Origin: a virus
Reading direction: 5' to 3' (one strand)
IMG/VR virus record: IMGVR_UViG_3300027754_002641
Coordinates: 1 to 58,683 of that record
DNA: 58,683 nucleotides
The first letter of the stretch is position 1; every line of letters starts with the position of its first letter. Below the pieces are notes generated by a model. The model saw only the letters and a program-made list of their open reading frames with translations. It did no database searches and had not been told where the DNA came from. Position numbers and translations under genes: made by a program. Positions 58,281-58,683 of this stretch are shown here, piece after piece.

Positions 58281-58540
58281 TTTTTATCGATGCACCGGCC
58301 AATGATTGAAAACGTGACGGCGCAGCAAACGAAAAACATGGCTGCGGTCAGGGTCCATTGGCTGAACGAGTTGTGCATCAGGCCAAGCCGGACAAGATGG
58401 CGCGTCAGCATATCGGACAGGGTGGAGAAGAACACGACAGACGATATGAGAACGCAACACAGTCCGCCCATTGTGGCGACGGCTTGCAGGTCGTCGCGGA
58501 ATATCTCCCATCGTGTTGGGACGTTGGGGTAGTCGATCAT
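58265..58540 (-). CDS. Two-span membrane protein
   Basis: A 91-residue protein with two hydrophobic segments: VATMGGLCCVLISSVVFFST (about 22-41) and LTAAMFFVCCAVTFSIIGRC (about 63-82), and a positive C-terminus (KKWWWK). A membrane role is likely, perhaps in superinfection or early takeover; no family recognised. Its ATG overlaps the stop of the repeat-rich gene. Confidence 0.6.
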   Translation of the reverse strand: MIDYPNVPTRWEIFRDDLQAVATMGGLCCVLISSVVFFSTLSDMLTRHLVRLGLMHNSFSQWTLTAAMFFVCCAVTFSIIGRCIDKKWWWK

Positions 58541-58683
58541 GTCGCAGCCTCCAAAAGTTCAATGAGCTTTTCGGCCATGCGAGAATAAGCCGCCGCATAA
58601 GCCGCCGCATCAGCCGCATCAGCCGCCGCATCAGCCGCCGCATCAGCCGCATCAGCCGCCGCATCAGCCGCATAAGCCGCCGC
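58537..58683 (-). CDS. Partial Ala/Asp-repeat protein, C-terminal end (cut by window edge)
   Basis: Reading from the right edge on the minus strand: AAAYAADAAADAADAAADAA and so on, then AAYSRMAEKLIELLEAAT and stop. The repeat region is built of 12- and 18-base units. It has no start in the window. The partial gene at 1-46 may be its N-terminus. Confidence 0.7.
   Translation of the reverse strand, partial: AAAYAADAAADAADAAADAAADAADAAAYAAAYSRMAEKLIELLEAAT
58588..58683. repeat. GCCGCC/GCATCA-type repeat tract at the window edge
   Basis: Units of GCCGCATCA and GCCGCCGCATCA (with some ATAA in place of ATCA) repeat without interruption up to the last base. The sequence ends inside the repeat. Confidence 0.9.

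Noticed and set aside
1-58683. Integrase, CI-type lysogeny repressor, tRNA genes, CRISPR arrays, insertion sequences
   Set aside because: Looked for and not seen. The only HTH proteins are single-domain Cro-like ones; no transposase or recombinase motifs; direct repeats are short and coding or control-type.

Overview
This window looks like nearly all of the genome of a tailed double-stranded DNA phage that infects a Gram-negative, probably proteobacterial, host. The evidence is a complete packaging and head module, two short-tail adaptor-type proteins plus a nozzle/stabilisation-type protein, no recognisable tape measure, sheath or tail tube (so podovirus-like), a set of large ejection-type proteins, an endolysin followed by a nested two-gene spanin-like pair, and a DUF669/Sak4/Cas4-like nuclease/RusA/primase-helicase replication set. 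I see no integrase, tRNA, CRISPR array or phage RNA polymerase, so a virulent lifestyle is likely but not proven.

Layout. (1) 1-2277: small accessory genes, a DUF932 gene, two back-to-back terminators and an AT/CT-rich non-coding tract. (2) 2278-2949: non-coding, with a perfect 11-bp inverted repeat and three tandem 12-mers (candidate control or origin region). (3) 2950-4214: a VRR-NUC-like nuclease and small proteins, mostly joined by stop/start overlaps. (4) 4215-13553: an unbroken chain of overlapping genes for a nonulosonic acid of the legionaminic type. It holds a WbpG/PseA-type sugar amidotransferase, a HisF2-like partner, a PLP aminotransferase, two hexapeptide acyltransferases, a CMP-sugar synthetase, a NeuB-type synthase, a 4,6-dehydratase, an SDR and a NeuC/LegG-type 2-epimerase, plus two ribbon-helix-helix proteins, a zinc ribbon and three genes of unknown role. 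(5) 13555-13623: a strong stem-loop element. (6) 13643-45737: packaging, head, tail and ejection genes, with a Maf/DUF115-like protein at 24312 inside the structural genes. (7) 45741-46972: lysis. (8) Minus strand 46985-54166: recombination, nucleotide metabolism and small early proteins. (9) 54266-57143, plus strand: Cro-like regulator, RusA, primase-helicase. (10) Minus strand 57140 to the window end and on into 1-387: small proteins.

The sugar genes cover every step from an activated GlcNAc to a CMP-activated legionaminic-type sugar: dehydratase, aminotransferase, acetyltransferase, hydrolysing 2-epimerase, PEP-condensing synthase and CMP transferase. An amidino or amino transfer pair is added. 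No glutaminase (HisH) and no classical glycosyltransferase is in the cluster. The only transferase candidate I see is the Maf-like protein among the capsid and tail genes. The working idea is that the phage makes its own CMP-nonulosonate and decorates either its virion or a host surface structure. The chemistry is supported by family motifs; the acceptor and exact sugar are inference.

The two window edges probably cut one minus-strand gene: its start lies at 46 and its Ala/Asp-rich repeat C-terminus at 58683-58537, as expected for a circular or circularly permuted map opened inside a repeat.
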